Below, piece after piece: positions 42,926 to 52,188 of a stretch of DNA of 64,000 bases. The DNA is from Agaribacterium haliotis (GTDB taxonomy: Bacteria > Pseudomonadota > Gammaproteobacteria > Pseudomonadales > Cellvibrionaceae). The stretch is from the NCBI RefSeq assembly GCF_002312815.1, contig NZ_NKQJ01000001.1, forward strand, positions 372,126-436,125. Reading direction: 5' to 3'. A program made the position numbers and the translations under genes. How positions within the stretch are numbered: the stretch's first letter is position 1; each line of letters starts with the position of its first letter. The notes beneath the pieces were generated by a model. The model saw only the letters and a list, made by a program, of their open reading frames with translations. It made no database searches and was not told the origin of the DNA.

Positions 42926-43013
42926 ACCAGCAAATACGCTTGTAAAAGCAACAACAACCGCAACCAAGTGCCAGAGCAAGAAAGCACAAACGCCCACGCA
43001 AGCTGATAGAAAG

Positions 43014-43097
43014 GGCTCATATCCTAATGGGAACGGCTCCTTCCTTGATGGGAAGAGTTCATCCTCTGATGGGAAGGGCTCATCCCCTGACGGGGAC
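43014..43097 (+). repeat. Four tandem 21-bp repeats
   Basis: Units start at 43014, 43035, 43056 and 43077; each resembles GGCTCATCCTCTGATGGGAA plus one base. In frame they would encode seven-residue Gly/Ser/Asp repeats upstream of an epimerase scrap, but there is no good start codon. Confidence 0.75.
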
Positions 43098-43121
43098 AGC
43101 CCCTCCCCGTTATACCCAATG

Positions 43122-43146
43122 CACTCGCTTCGCTCGCGGGGCAAAC
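43122..43146 (+). repeat. 25-bp direct repeat, right copy
   Basis: Matches 41756-41780 at 24 of 25 positions and has loosely similar flanking bases downstream. It marks the right edge of the degenerate segment. Confidence 0.65.
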
Positions 43147-43221
43147 CTTCCTCGGGCAGGACCCGAATCCAACTGAAAATTCCATACCAACAAAACATCC
43201 CTCATGTCATCCGTGGTAAAA

Positions 43222-43322
43222 TTGATTCACTCGTGGCTGCGACTGGCCATCAGCCGACTGTTGATATTTATAAAGGGGTCGAAAGCTTTGTTAACTGGTA
43301 TAAAAGCTTTTACACCAACTAA
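43222..43322 (+). pseudogene. 3'-terminal scrap of a nucleotide-sugar epimerase gene
   Basis: The frame ends IDSLVAATGHQPTVDIYKGV then ESFVNWYKSFYTN and TAA. This is the characteristic C-terminus of UDP-glucuronate epimerase-like short-chain dehydrogenases (A-A-T-G-x-x-P ... G-x-x-x-F-V-x-W-Y). The rest of the gene, including the Rossmann motif and YxxxK, is missing. It stands just upstream of rfbA and shows that the left part of the polysaccharide locus was once longer. Confidence 0.75.
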
Positions 43323-43466
43323 TGATAGACTCGCTCATAGAAGGGCTGAGCTACCCTGCAAACTGAAGTTGCTTTGTTTAACAGCTTTAACTGACTCAAC
43401 TTCATACGGGAATAGCTTCGCCATATTATCGTGACGCAGAAAAACAGCACAACAAGTAACAACAAT

Positions 43467-44348
43467 ATGAATCGCAAAGGCATAATCCTTGCGGGAGGTA
43501 GCGGCACGCGTCTCTACCCCCTCACCCAAGTTGTAAGCAAGCAGCTAATGCCTGTTTACGACAAGCCGATGATCTACTATCCCTTGGCAACATTAATGCA
43601 GGCGGGAATAAGAGAAATTTTGATCATCAGTACTCCGATTGAGCTTCCCCGCTTTGAGGCACTGCTTGGTGATGGCGCCAAGTGGGGCTTAGAAATACGC
43701 TATGCAGAACAACCCAAGCCCGAAGGCCTTGCGCAAGCCTTTATTATCGGAGAACAGTTTCTCAATGGTGAGTCTGCAGCTCTGGTATTAGGTGACAACT
43801 TATTTTACGGCCATGATCTGGCGACCACCCTGCAAAATGCCTGCGCACAAGAACGTGGCGCGACTGTTTTTGGTTACCACGTAGCCAACCCTCAGGCTTA
43901 CGGTGTTGTTGAGTTTGACGCAAACGGTAAAGCTCTATCAATTGAAGAAAAACCAACTCACCCCAAAAGTAATTACGCAGTACCCGGTATTTATTTCTTT
44001 GACAATACAGTCTGTAAAGTGGCTGCAAACGTTGAACCCTCTCCTAGAGGTGAGCTTGAAATTACCGATGTAATTGACCACTACCTCAAATCAGGAAATC
44101 TCCAGGTTGAAATCATGGGTAGAGGCACGGCCTGGCTTGATACCGGAACCCACGACCACCTACTAGAAGCAGCGCAGTTTATTAGCACGATTGAAAAACG
44201 ACAGGGCTTAAAAGTAAACTGCCCTGAAGAAGTAGCCTACCGCTCAGGCTTTATCAGTGCCGACCAACTGCGCTCCCTCGCTAAACCACTGCAAAAAAGT
44301 GGTTACGGAAACTACCTGCTTGGTCTACTTGACCGTGATGTGTACTAA
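43467..44348 (+). CDS. rfbA: Glucose-1-phosphate thymidylyltransferase
   Basis: Makes dTDP-glucose from dTTP and glucose-1-phosphate, the first step to dTDP-L-rhamnose. The nucleotide-binding motif is [16 protein letters not shown], and [20 protein letters not shown] and [18 protein letters not shown] are conserved. An ATG at 43431 would add 12 polar residues; I choose 43467 because [11 protein letters not shown] is the usual N-terminus. First gene of rfbACDB; rfbC follows after 20 bp. The region upstream (43323-43466) must hold the promoter; no JUMPstart element is seen. Confidence 0.96.
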   Translation: MNRKGIILAGGSGTRLYPLTQVVSKQLMPVYDKPMIYYPLATLMQAGIREILIISTPIELPRFEALLGDGAKWGLEIRYAEQPKPEGLAQAFIIGEQFLNGESAALVLGDNLFYGHDLATTLQNACAQERGATVFGYHVANPQAYGVVEFDANGKALSIEEKPTHPKSNYAVPGIYFFDNTVCKVAANVEPSPRGELEITDVIDHYLKSGNLQVEIMGRGTAWLDTGTHDHLLEAAQFISTIEKRQGLKVNCPEEVAYRSGFISADQLRSLAKPLQKSGYGNYLLGLLDRDVY

Positions 44349-44368
44349 TTCAACAGATATAAATAAGA

Positions 44369-44917
44369 ATGAAATTCATACAAACAAAAATCCCTGAGGT
44401 CGTCATTCTCGAACCTCAAGTATTTGGAGATGATCGCGGTTTTTTCATGGAAACCTTCCGTGCCAGTGAGTTCAATGAAAAATGCGCACCGCGCGAATTT
44501 GTGCAAGAAAACCATAGCTCCAGCGCACAAGGAATACTTCGGGGCCTCCACTACCAAATTCAAAACCCTCAGGGAAAGCTCGTACGAGTGGTAAAAGGAT
44601 CTGTCTACGACGTAGCCGTCGATATACGCAAAAGCTCTGCAACGTTTGGCCAATGGGTGGGGGTAGAACTAAGCGCAGCAAACAAACGTCAACTGTGGGT
44701 TCCCGAAGGCTTTGCTCATGGCTTTTACGTCACCAGTGAAAGTGCTGAATTTGTCTATAAATGTACGAACTACTATGCACCGGAGTATGAACGCTCTTTG
44801 CTTTGGAATGATTCAAGGCTGAGTATTGACTGGCCACTCGTTGATAATCAGGCACCAACACTCTCAGAAAAAGACGCTCAAGCACCAGGTTTCGAGCAAG
44901 CAGATAAGTTTAAATAG
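44369..44917 (+). CDS. rfbC: dTDP-4-dehydrorhamnose 3,5-epimerase
   Basis: Cupin-fold epimerase of 182 residues acting on dTDP-4-keto-6-deoxyglucose. Family motifs are FGDDRGFFMETFRASEF, the catalytic-base region ILRGLHYQIQNPQGKLVR and WVPEGFAHGFYVTSE. Third enzyme of dTDP-L-rhamnose synthesis; it lies between rfbA and rfbD, 31 bp before the rfbD start. Confidence 0.96.
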   Translation: MKFIQTKIPEVVILEPQVFGDDRGFFMETFRASEFNEKCAPREFVQENHSSSAQGILRGLHYQIQNPQGKLVRVVKGSVYDVAVDIRKSSATFGQWVGVELSAANKRQLWVPEGFAHGFYVTSESAEFVYKCTNYYAPEYERSLLWNDSRLSIDWPLVDNQAPTLSEKDAQAPGFEQADKFK

Positions 44918-44948
44918 GCCCGGTTCGGGACATCTTTCAGGACAAATA

Positions 44949-45854
44949 ATGAAAGTATTAATCACCGGCGCTGGCGGACAGCTAGCATGGGAACTCAAGC
45001 GTAGCGCAGGCGCCTCTACCACCCTACTGTATGCAAGTGCTGACGACTTAGATATTACCGACGCGGGCGCTGTAGAAAACTATCTGGGCACACACAAACC
45101 CGACGTTATTATTAACGCCGCAGCCTACACCGCAGTCGATAAAGCTGAAGAAGAACAAGAGCTAGCGTACGCGGTAAATGAAACAGGCGTTGCCAACTTA
45201 GCTAAATACGCAGGTAGCAACTGCTACCTTCTGCAGATAAGTACTGACTTTGTTTTTGACGGTACTCACACTACGCCACTTGATGAAAACGCGACGCCTC
45301 GCCCACTCAGCGTATATGGTGCCAGTAAACTAGCGGGAGAAAAAGCGCTAGAACGGTATGCGACAGGCCCATGGGCAATTATTCGCACAGCCTGGGTCTA
45401 CTCCGCTCACGGAAACAACTTTGTAAAAAGCATGCTGCGCTTTATGAATGAGCGCGATGAGCTAAATATCGTCGTTGACCAAGTAGGCACACCTACCTGG
45501 GCAAAGGGCCTCGCCGAATTATGCTGGCACGCAATCGATGAAAAGATCGAGGGCCTATACAATTGGAGCGACGCCGGCGTAGCCAGTTGGTACGACTTCG
45601 CTGAAGCCATCCAGTCTGAAGGTCTGAACTTAGGCCTACTGCAGAAAAAAGCCAAGCTTAATGCCATTCCTAGCTCGGGCTACCCAACCCCAGCAGAACG
45701 CCCAGCATTCAGTGTTCTCAGCAAAGACAAAGTACTCAAAGCAATCTCTCAGATCGAGAACACACACTGGAACGAACAACTTAAAGCTATGCTGCAAGAA
45801 CTAAAGGCCTTGCAGCAGAATCAAAACGAAGAGAAGAATCTAGACCATGCCTAA
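44949..45854 (+). CDS. rfbD: dTDP-4-dehydrorhamnose reductase
   Basis: Final, NAD(P)H-dependent step to dTDP-L-rhamnose. The Rossmann motif MKVLITGAGGQLAWELKRS fixes the start at 44949, which has an AGGACA box; the longer frame from 44826 runs into rfbC and is rejected. STDFVFDGTHTTPLDE and the catalytic YGASKLAGEKAL are present. The length is 301 residues. The 3' end overlaps rfbB by 8 bp, indicating translational coupling. Confidence 0.96.
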   Translation: MKVLITGAGGQLAWELKRSAGASTTLLYASADDLDITDAGAVENYLGTHKPDVIINAAAYTAVDKAEEEQELAYAVNETGVANLAKYAGSNCYLLQISTDFVFDGTHTTPLDENATPRPLSVYGASKLAGEKALERYATGPWAIIRTAWVYSAHGNNFVKSMLRFMNERDELNIVVDQVGTPTWAKGLAELCWHAIDEKIEGLYNWSDAGVASWYDFAEAIQSEGLNLGLLQKKAKLNAIPSSGYPTPAERPAFSVLSKDKVLKAISQIENTHWNEQLKAMLQELKALQQNQNEEKNLDHA

Positions 45855-46947
45855 GTCACTACTCGTAACCGGCGGCGCCGGATTTATTGGCGCCAACTTT
45901 GTTCACTACTGGTTAGGCCAATACCCTGAAGACAAAGTTGTTGTTCTGGATGCACTGACCTATGCGGGTAATATCGCGAATCTAGACCCAGTAAAAGACA
46001 ATAGGAACTTCTCTTTTGTCCACGGCAACATCTGCGATCAAGACCTAGCGGAAAAGCTACTCCGCGAGCACGATGCAGACACCATTGTTCACTTCGCAGC
46101 AGAAAGCCACGTAGACCGCTCAATTACCGGCCCAGATGCCTTTATTGAAACCAATATCATCGGTACACACAGCTTGCTAAAAGCAGCCAAAAAACTGTGG
46201 ATAGATGAAGGCCTAAAACCCGAGCACCGCTTCCACCACGTAAGCACAGATGAAGTTTACGGTACGCTTGAAGCAGACGACCCGGCCTTTAACGAAAGTA
46301 CACCTTACGCACCAAACTCTCCGTATTCAGCAAGTAAAGCCGCTAGTGACCACTTGGTTCGCGCATACTTACACACCTACGGCTTACAGGTGAGTACCTC
46401 CAACTGCTCCAACAACTACGGCCCTTACCACTTCCCGGAAAAGCTGATACCACTAGTCATCACCAATATTCTGTTCAACAAAGCCCTTCCTATTTATGGT
46501 GACGGAAAACAGATTCGTGACTGGTTATATGTTGAAGATCACGCAAGAGGAATTGAGCTGGTTATCAACAAAGGCATAGTTGGCGAGTGCTACAACATTG
46601 GTGGTATTAACGAGTGGACCAATATCGACATCGTTCAGCTGGTTTGTAAGCTTATGAACGACACATTTGCTGAAGACAGTGAGTTAGCCAAGCGTTTCCC
46701 AGAAGCCCAAGCAGCCATATCTGGTGATGCTGCATCGCTTATCACCTACGTAAAAGATCGCCCTGGCCATGACCGTCGCTATGCTATTGATCCAACTAAG
46801 GCTGAAGGCGAGCTAGGTTATGTACCTGCAGAAAGTTTTGAAACAGGTATTAAGAAGACTTTACAGTGGTATCTGGATAATGAAGAGTGGTGGAGCAAGG
46901 TGATGGATGGTTCTTATCAGGATTGGGTTGAGTCTCAATACGGCTAA
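45847..46947 (+). CDS. rfbB: dTDP-glucose 4,6-dehydratase
   Basis: Second enzyme of the rhamnose pathway, 366 residues. It has LLVTGGAGFIGANFVHYWL, the catalytic STDEVYGTL, YSASKAASDHLVRAY and CSNNYGPYHFPEKLIPL. It closes the rfbACDB operon, with a strong terminator after the stop. A second, more divergent copy sits at 34484-35569. Confidence 0.96.
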   Translation: MPKSLLVTGGAGFIGANFVHYWLGQYPEDKVVVLDALTYAGNIANLDPVKDNRNFSFVHGNICDQDLAEKLLREHDADTIVHFAAESHVDRSITGPDAFIETNIIGTHSLLKAAKKLWIDEGLKPEHRFHHVSTDEVYGTLEADDPAFNESTPYAPNSPYSASKAASDHLVRAYLHTYGLQVSTSNCSNNYGPYHFPEKLIPLVITNILFNKALPIYGDGKQIRDWLYVEDHARGIELVINKGIVGECYNIGGINEWTNIDIVQLVCKLMNDTFAEDSELAKRFPEAQAAISGDAASLITYVKDRPGHDRRYAIDPTKAEGELGYVPAESFETGIKKTLQWYLDNEEWWSKVMDGSYQDWVESQYG

Positions 46948-46992
46948 AATATACTGAGTCAGAGTAAATTTTACTCTGACTCAGTATATTTT
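46946..46992. terminator. Perfect bidirectional terminator between rfbB and the minus-strand O-antigen operon
   Basis: A perfect inverted repeat of about 21 bp per arm around AATT, A-rich at one foot and T-rich at the other. It includes the stop codon of the epimerase gene on the opposite strand (46991-46993). Confidence 0.92.
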
Positions 46993-47977
46993 ATTCCGAA
47001 TAAAAAACGGGCTCAGTAGAATTATCTTCTAAAAACTCAAACTGAAGAGTTTTATCTAAGGCATCTTCTAGTTTTACAGGCGGGACAAAACCCGTCTCTT
47101 CAACCGCAGTAGAATACATAGAATCTGCACAGAATTTTTTTACACGAATAGAGCTAATAGCAAACTTTTTCCGGGTAAAAAAAGCCAAAAGGTCAAACGC
47201 ATAACCAACACACAAGCCAAAAACCTTTGGCAAGCGCATACCAATTAAAGCTTCACCCCGCAGCTTGGCATTACAGTTACTAACAAGGGTGTTCATATCA
47301 AAATCCGGCTTATCGATATAATTATAAGTATGAATACCCGGAGAAAACCGTAGAGAATGCTCAATAAATGCAGCGACATTTTCAACATACGCCATCGACT
47401 TTCGATTATTCCCTTTACCGATCATGCAAAACTTCCCTGAAGCGATTTGCTTTAGAAGGTTATATACATTCCCCCTGTTACGCTCACCGAAAACGACAGT
47501 AGGACGAATAATAGTCAAGGTTCGACTATCGGGATCTTCCTGCTGCCAGGAACGAAATATTTTTTCAGCCTCCCACTTTGTACTGCCGTAGTCGTTAAAA
47601 GGGTTAATTTCGCCATCCTCACCGGTGCCAAGCGGAGCAAAACCATATACTGCCACTGAGCTAGTGAAAACAATTGAGTTTACGTTATTCGCACGAGCAG
47701 CTTCGCAAATGTTTTTTGCACCATCTACATTTACTTCGCGATAAAGACTTTTTGGGCTCACATCATCTCTATGCTCAGCTGCAAGATTTACAATTCTAGA
47801 GCAACCCTTCATAGCTTTTGAAAGAGCTGACAAGTCTCTAACATCAACATTTTCAGAAAGATCAGGAAAAACCGGCGACGAGGCTTTATCAAGTATATTA
47901 AAGTCCTCTTTGGAATCCCGAAGCCTTTTACATAATCTAGACCCTATAAATCCAGCTCCACCAACGACGGCTAACAT
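46991..47977 (-). CDS. NAD-dependent epimerase/dehydratase of the O-antigen locus
   Basis: Extended short-chain dehydrogenase of 328 residues. It has MLAVVGGAGFIGSRLCKRL, TSSVAVYGFAPLG and the active-site YGSTKWEAEKIF. Substrate is unknown: UDP-sugar 4-epimerases and 4-ketoreductases share this fold. It overlaps colD by 7 bp and is the last gene of the minus-strand operon, so a role in making one of the O-antigen sugars is likely. A short hydrophobic stretch near residues 240-255 (VFGLCVGYAFDLLAFF) is unusual for a soluble enzyme of this family. The stop lies in the shared terminator. Confidence 0.8.
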   Translation of the reverse strand: MLAVVGGAGFIGSRLCKRLRDSKEDFNILDKASSPVFPDLSENVDVRDLSALSKAMKGCSRIVNLAAEHRDDVSPKSLYREVNVDGAKNICEAARANNVNSIVFTSSVAVYGFAPLGTGEDGEINPFNDYGSTKWEAEKIFRSWQQEDPDSRTLTIIRPTVVFGERNRGNVYNLLKQIASGKFCMIGKGNNRKSMAYVENVAAFIEHSLRFSPGIHTYNYIDKPDFDMNTLVSNCNAKLRGEALIGMRLPKVFGLCVGYAFDLLAFFTRKKFAISSIRVKKFCADSMYSTAVEETGFVPPVKLEDALDKTLQFEFLEDNSTEPVFYSE

Positions 47978-49158
47978 TTCGCCCCCCTATCCTTCAAAAA
48001 CGCTTTAATAAACTCAGCGATTTGAAATAACTCATCACTAACATCATGGTGATGATTACCAATGAAAAAGCCACACCTATCAACTTCATCGGCATTCACC
48101 AAGCTACCGTGAATGGTAGAGTCAAAATAATCAACAACTGAGTTGTTAGCGAAATTTCCAGCAACAATCGGCCTACAATCAACACCTCGATCTACAAGAG
48201 AAGAAATCAGCCCCTCCCTTAGATCAGGATATTTTTCAAGCACTATTGAAAACCCAAACCAAGAGCTACTACCAACTTCCTTCTGAACTCTGACTCCTTC
48301 AATATCCGAAAACGCCATCTTAAAAGCAGCAGCGTTTTTTCTTCTTCCATCAATTAATTTGTCAAGCTTCTTAAGCTGTTCCAACCCTAAAGCGCCGGAC
48401 ATTTCTAAAGGACGAAGATTATACCCAGGCAATACAAACCTAAATGATTCGTCAAAATCATTGTCACTTTTATCACAAACCCTATTATCAAAAGGAAGGT
48501 GGCGTGTCCAACCATGCGAACGCAATGAAAGCATAATATGGTATAGCTCTTCGTCATCTGTAACAACCATTCCCCCTTCCATCGTGGATATATGATGACT
48601 AAAAAAGCTACTAAAAGTACCTAAAACACCAAACGTCCCAGCTTGTTTCCCATCAAGCGAGGCACCTAGAGACTCACAGTTATCCTCAATTAACAAAATA
48701 CTCTTTTGATGAGCAAGATGCTTTACTCTTGTATAATCGACCGGGTTACCCAATAAGTTTACTGACATGATCGCTTTTGTATCGTCAGTGATCGCTTGTT
48801 CCAATGCATCTAAACATATGTTTAGTGTGTTTGGGTCAACATCAACAAATTTTATTTTTAGCCCATATTGATAGAGCGGGCTATACGTTGTTGACCAAGA
48901 AACTGCTGGTACGATAACCTCATCACCAGGATGAAGTGCCATGCCTTGCTTACGATATCTCAATGCTGCAATTGCGAGCAAATTTGCAGAAGAGCCAGAG
49001 TTCACCATTACACAGAACTTTGAGCCAACATACTTGGCAAACGCCTCTTCAAACGCCTTAACCTTAGGACCCATGCTAAACATGCCCGACTCAACAACGT
49101 CTTGAATTGCTTGGTATTCGCACTCATCCCAAGTTGCTGTCGCAAGTGGAAGCCTCAT
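47971..49158 (-). CDS. colD: GDP-4-keto-6-deoxy-D-mannose 3-dehydratase (ColD-like)
   Basis: PLP-fold protein of 395 residues in the DegT/DnrJ/EryC1/StrS family. The PLP lysine of the aminotransferases is replaced by His: the motif reads FSSFFSHHISTMEGG, with the histidine at residue 188, the number known for the ColD dehydratase. LRSHGWTRHLPF and FVLPGYNLRPLEMSGALG also fit ColD. It would remove the C-3 hydroxyl of GDP-4-keto-6-deoxymannose using PLP and glutamate. gmd and the colC-like gene lie directly upstream (4-bp overlap with the latter), completing the colitose pathway. Perosamine synthase is the main alternative and is excluded by the missing lysine. Confidence 0.88.
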   Translation of the reverse strand: MRLPLATATWDECEYQAIQDVVESGMFSMGPKVKAFEEAFAKYVGSKFCVMVNSGSSANLLAIAALRYRKQGMALHPGDEVIVPAVSWSTTYSPLYQYGLKIKFVDVDPNTLNICLDALEQAITDDTKAIMSVNLLGNPVDYTRVKHLAHQKSILLIEDNCESLGASLDGKQAGTFGVLGTFSSFFSHHISTMEGGMVVTDDEELYHIMLSLRSHGWTRHLPFDNRVCDKSDNDFDESFRFVLPGYNLRPLEMSGALGLEQLKKLDKLIDGRRKNAAAFKMAFSDIEGVRVQKEVGSSSWFGFSIVLEKYPDLREGLISSLVDRGVDCRPIVAGNFANNSVVDYFDSTIHGSLVNADEVDRCGFFIGNHHHDVSDELFQIAEFIKAFLKDRGAKC

Positions 49159-50072
49159 ATTTGCTCCTCCAAAAAGTGTTTATATGTTAACTGAATACCG
49201 TCCACCAGACTGGTTTTAGGCGACCAGCCAAGTTCTTTTTGCTTTGAAACATCTACAAGTTTTTGAGACATACCTGAAGGCTTTGTCAAATCATGTACAA
49301 ACCGGCCGTTGAACCCAATAATCTTTGCAATAGTCTCGTAATACTCAACAATACTATGATCAATGCCAACCCCTGCATTAATAAATGAAGGTATGTGATC
49401 ATAGTTCCTTATTGCATAGAGTATAAAGTCTGCTAAATCCTCTGCGAACATGAATTCTCTTCGAGCCTTGCCGTCCCCCCAAATTTCAACATCATGAGAT
49501 CCAGAAACTGACGCTTCGTGAATTTTACGGATTACAGCTGGAACCATATGAGAGTTATTTGGAGAAAACTTATCCCACAGACCATACAAGTTACACGGAA
49601 CAATTGTCTTGTACTCCACCCCGTATTGTCGATAAAGATATTCACACATTCGACCCACGGAAAGCTTTGCTAAAGCGTACCCTTCATTTGTAGGTTCCAG
49701 GTCGCCAGAAAGAACGCAATCCTCCCTAAGAGGATTCGTTGCGTTTTTGGGATACATACAAGAACTACCGAGGTTTATAAGCTTATCCACTCCATTTTGC
49801 CAAGCTGCATAAACTACGTTTATACCCATCTGCAAATTATCATAAAAAAAATCAAACGGAGATTGAATATTCGCTTGAATGCCGCCAACTTTTCCAGCCG
49901 CATGAATGACAACATCCGGTCTAAACTGTTGTATAGAGTCATGGATAGCTTGAGCATCCAATAAATTTAGCTCAGAACTGGACGGAGAACAGATCTCGAA
50001 ATCATGCTGCTTAGCAAGAGAAATTACATTTCTCCCCACCATACCGCGACCACCGGTCACAAAAACTTTCAA
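49155..50072 (-). CDS. colC: GDP-L-colitose synthase (ColC-like; GDP-fucose synthase family)
   Basis: Short-chain dehydrogenase of 305 residues, homologous to GDP-L-fucose synthase (Fcl). It has KVFVTGGRGMVGRNVI, LGSSCMYPKNATNPLRED, GYALAKLSVGRMCEYLYRQY and IWGDGKARREFMFAEDLADF. The S-C-x-Y-P cysteine, Tyr and Lys needed for C-5 epimerisation and C-4 reduction are present. Because colD follows immediately, the substrate is more likely GDP-4-keto-3,6-dideoxymannose than the fucose precursor; the R-R-E-F-M wording also recalls ColC. GDP-fucose synthesis cannot be ruled out from sequence alone. Confidence 0.8.
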   Translation of the reverse strand: MKVFVTGGRGMVGRNVISLAKQHDFEICSPSSSELNLLDAQAIHDSIQQFRPDVVIHAAGKVGGIQANIQSPFDFFYDNLQMGINVVYAAWQNGVDKLINLGSSCMYPKNATNPLREDCVLSGDLEPTNEGYALAKLSVGRMCEYLYRQYGVEYKTIVPCNLYGLWDKFSPNNSHMVPAVIRKIHEASVSGSHDVEIWGDGKARREFMFAEDLADFILYAIRNYDHIPSFINAGVGIDHSIVEYYETIAKIIGFNGRFVHDLTKPSGMSQKLVDVSKQKELGWSPKTSLVDGIQLTYKHFLEEQI

Positions 50073-50074
50073 CG

Positions 50075-51193
50075 CTAACCCTCCACGCTTACCGAAATAT
50101 CGTGACCGTGAGACTTGAGCAGTGCGTGCTGCTTTGCCTTCTGCAAATCAGCCTCAACCATCTCTCGACACATTTCTTCCACTGTAATTTCTGGAACCCA
50201 ACCGAGCTTTTGTTTAGCATTAGTGGGGTCACCCAGAAGAGTTTCTACCTCTGCTGGCCGGAAATACCGAGGATCAACCCTTACTAGCGTATCGCCAACA
50301 TTTAGGAAGCGAGCGACATCTCCTGAAATAGATGCAACCCTACCCACCTCATCAATACCCTCTCCAGAAAACTCAATTTCAATACCTAAAGCTTTTGCAG
50401 ACATTGCAACAAATTCACGAACTGATATCTGTTTACCCGTAGCAATTACAAAATCTTCGGGCTTATCTTGCTGAAGCATTAGCCACTGCATTCGAACATA
50501 GTCTTTGGCATGCCCCCAGTCTCTTAAAGCATTCATATTCCCCAAATACAAACATTTCTCAAGGCCTTGAGAGATGTTTGCTAGAGCTCTGGTAATTTTT
50601 CGCGTGACAAAAGTTTCCCCTCTACGAGGCGATTCGTGATTAAACAAAATGCCATTGCACGCATAGATACCATAAGACTCACGATAATTCACGGTAATCC
50701 AGTACGCATATAGTTTTGCAACTGCATAGGGCGACCTTGGATAAAAAGGAGTAGTCTCTTTTTGAGGCACCTCTTGAACCAAGCCATATAACTCAGATGT
50801 AGAAGCTTGGTAAAAACGAGTTTTCTTTTCCAAGCCACTAAATCGAATCGCTTCCAAAAGCCTTAAAGTCCCAACCGCATCACAATCAGCGGTGTATTCT
50901 GGTGACTCGAACGAAACCGCCACATGCGACTGAGCCCCCAAGTTGTAGACTTCATCGGGCTCAATCTCCTGGAGCAACCTAACTAGGTTAGAAGTATCGG
51001 TCAGATCTCCATAATGCAGCTTAAATTTACTGCCCTCTATATGAGGATCCTGAAAAATATGATCTATGCGATCAGTATTAAACGAAGAAGCACGACGTTT
51101 AATACCGTGAACTTCATACCCCTTTTCTAACAAAAATTCCGCAAGATAGGATCCGTCTTGACCTGTAACACCTGTTATTAAAGCCTTCTTCAT
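50075..51193 (-). CDS. gmd: GDP-mannose 4,6-dehydratase
   Basis: Makes GDP-4-keto-6-deoxy-D-mannose, the shared precursor of fucose, perosamine and colitose. At 372 residues it has the standard size. Motifs are [65 protein letters not shown] and [16 protein letters not shown]. Two bases separate it from the colC-like gene. Confidence 0.97.
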   Translation of the reverse strand: MKKALITGVTGQDGSYLAEFLLEKGYEVHGIKRRASSFNTDRIDHIFQDPHIEGSKFKLHYGDLTDTSNLVRLLQEIEPDEVYNLGAQSHVAVSFESPEYTADCDAVGTLRLLEAIRFSGLEKKTRFYQASTSELYGLVQEVPQKETTPFYPRSPYAVAKLYAYWITVNYRESYGIYACNGILFNHESPRRGETFVTRKITRALANISQGLEKCLYLGNMNALRDWGHAKDYVRMQWLMLQQDKPEDFVIATGKQISVREFVAMSAKALGIEIEFSGEGIDEVGRVASISGDVARFLNVGDTLVRVDPRYFRPAEVETLLGDPTNAKQKLGWVPEITVEEMCREMVEADLQKAKQHALLKSHGHDISVSVEG

Positions 51194-51201
51194 ATACCCT
51201 C

Positions 51202-52188
51202 CTAAAAAAAACGCCAGATATTGCCACTAATCGTGGCAACCTGGTAAAGCCCTACTAAAATAGAAACTGCCATGGCGTAGGAAAAAAGCTGCACAACCAT
51301 AACACTACGTCCTATTTGTTTTTGATAACCAATATTAGTAGCATACAAAAACATATACACTACGGTAACATGAAACAACAACTCAGCTACTCGCCCTAAA
51401 TATACTGGAGACATCCCCATCCGAACGAGGAAAAACAGCGCAAAAAAAAGCCCGCCACAAACCTGTATTTCAGGAGCAGAGAGCCTCAACCTAAATAGCC
51501 CCCATATGATGGGTAACGCCAGAATCACATAGATCAATATGTTTTTTGGTATTTGGTGACCTTCAAAGACTACTAAATAACGGGGAAACACGATTGGCAC
51601 CACCATCACTATTAGAGCTAGTCCCCCAACAAGACTTATTACCCTAAGAGACTTCGGAACAACCCTATATAAAGCCAAGGGCCAAACAAGGTTATGAGTC
51701 AGCATCGCCAACACAGCCCAAGAAGGCCTTTTTGAAACCAAAAACAGTAAATAGAAACTAAATGCGACCGACAACCTCGCCTGATTAAGATCAAAAGCCC
51801 AAGTAAATGCGAACAAAAGACAAACTGCTGCATAAGGCCGGAAGATCAGAAACAATACAAAACATCGAACGAACGCAGCGAATACATAAAGTAACTTCGT
51901 TTGCTCTAATGGAGAGAGCCCAGGGAAAGCTAAATCTAAAAAAAACAGCAGAAGTGTATTACCGGAAAAGGCCCAATAAAGTTTTGCGCCAACGCCTTCC
52001 ACCTCCCGGAAGACACTAATAACCTCAACAATTGGCTGAAAATCTAAACTAACCCCTTCCACGACTACAGCAATCAGCAATGCCCACATCAGGGAGAGCA
52101 GAAACACCGCCATCACATATAGTACGCTCACTTCTCCAACAAGCCAATCGCACCCCCACCTAAGGCTAATCTTAAAGGGGCTAGCCAC
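51202..52188 (-). CDS. wzy: Polytopic membrane protein, probable O-antigen polymerase (EpsG/Wzy-like)
   Basis: An integral membrane protein of 328 residues with about nine to ten hydrophobic segments. [19 protein letters not shown] and [13 protein letters not shown] recall the EpsG-type polymerases, whose conserved Arg and His lie in such segments. Wzy proteins vary greatly in sequence, and the call rests on topology, size and the absence of another polymerase in the locus. It overlaps the glycosyltransferase gene upstream by 8 bp. Confidence 0.65.
   Translation of the reverse strand: MASPFKISLRWGCDWLVGEVSVLYVMAVFLLSLMWALLIAVVVEGVSLDFQPIVEVISVFREVEGVGAKLYWAFSGNTLLLFFLDLAFPGLSPLEQTKLLYVFAAFVRCFVLFLIFRPYAAVCLLFAFTWAFDLNQARLSVAFSFYLLFLVSKRPSWAVLAMLTHNLVWPLALYRVVPKSLRVISLVGGLALIVMVVPIVFPRYLVVFEGHQIPKNILIYVILALPIIWGLFRLRLSAPEIQVCGGLFFALFFLVRMGMSPVYLGRVAELLFHVTVVYMFLYATNIGYQKQIGRSVMVVQLFSYAMAVSILVGLYQVATISGNIWRFF

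Noticed and set aside
43014-43097. Tandem 21-bp repeats as a CRISPR array
   Set aside because: The units are contiguous, degenerate and have no spacers; no cas gene is present.
42918-43322. A complete small gene of 134 codons
   Set aside because: It overlaps the preceding fragment, contains slippage-type repeats and ends in a recognisable scrap of an epimerase; it is better read as debris.
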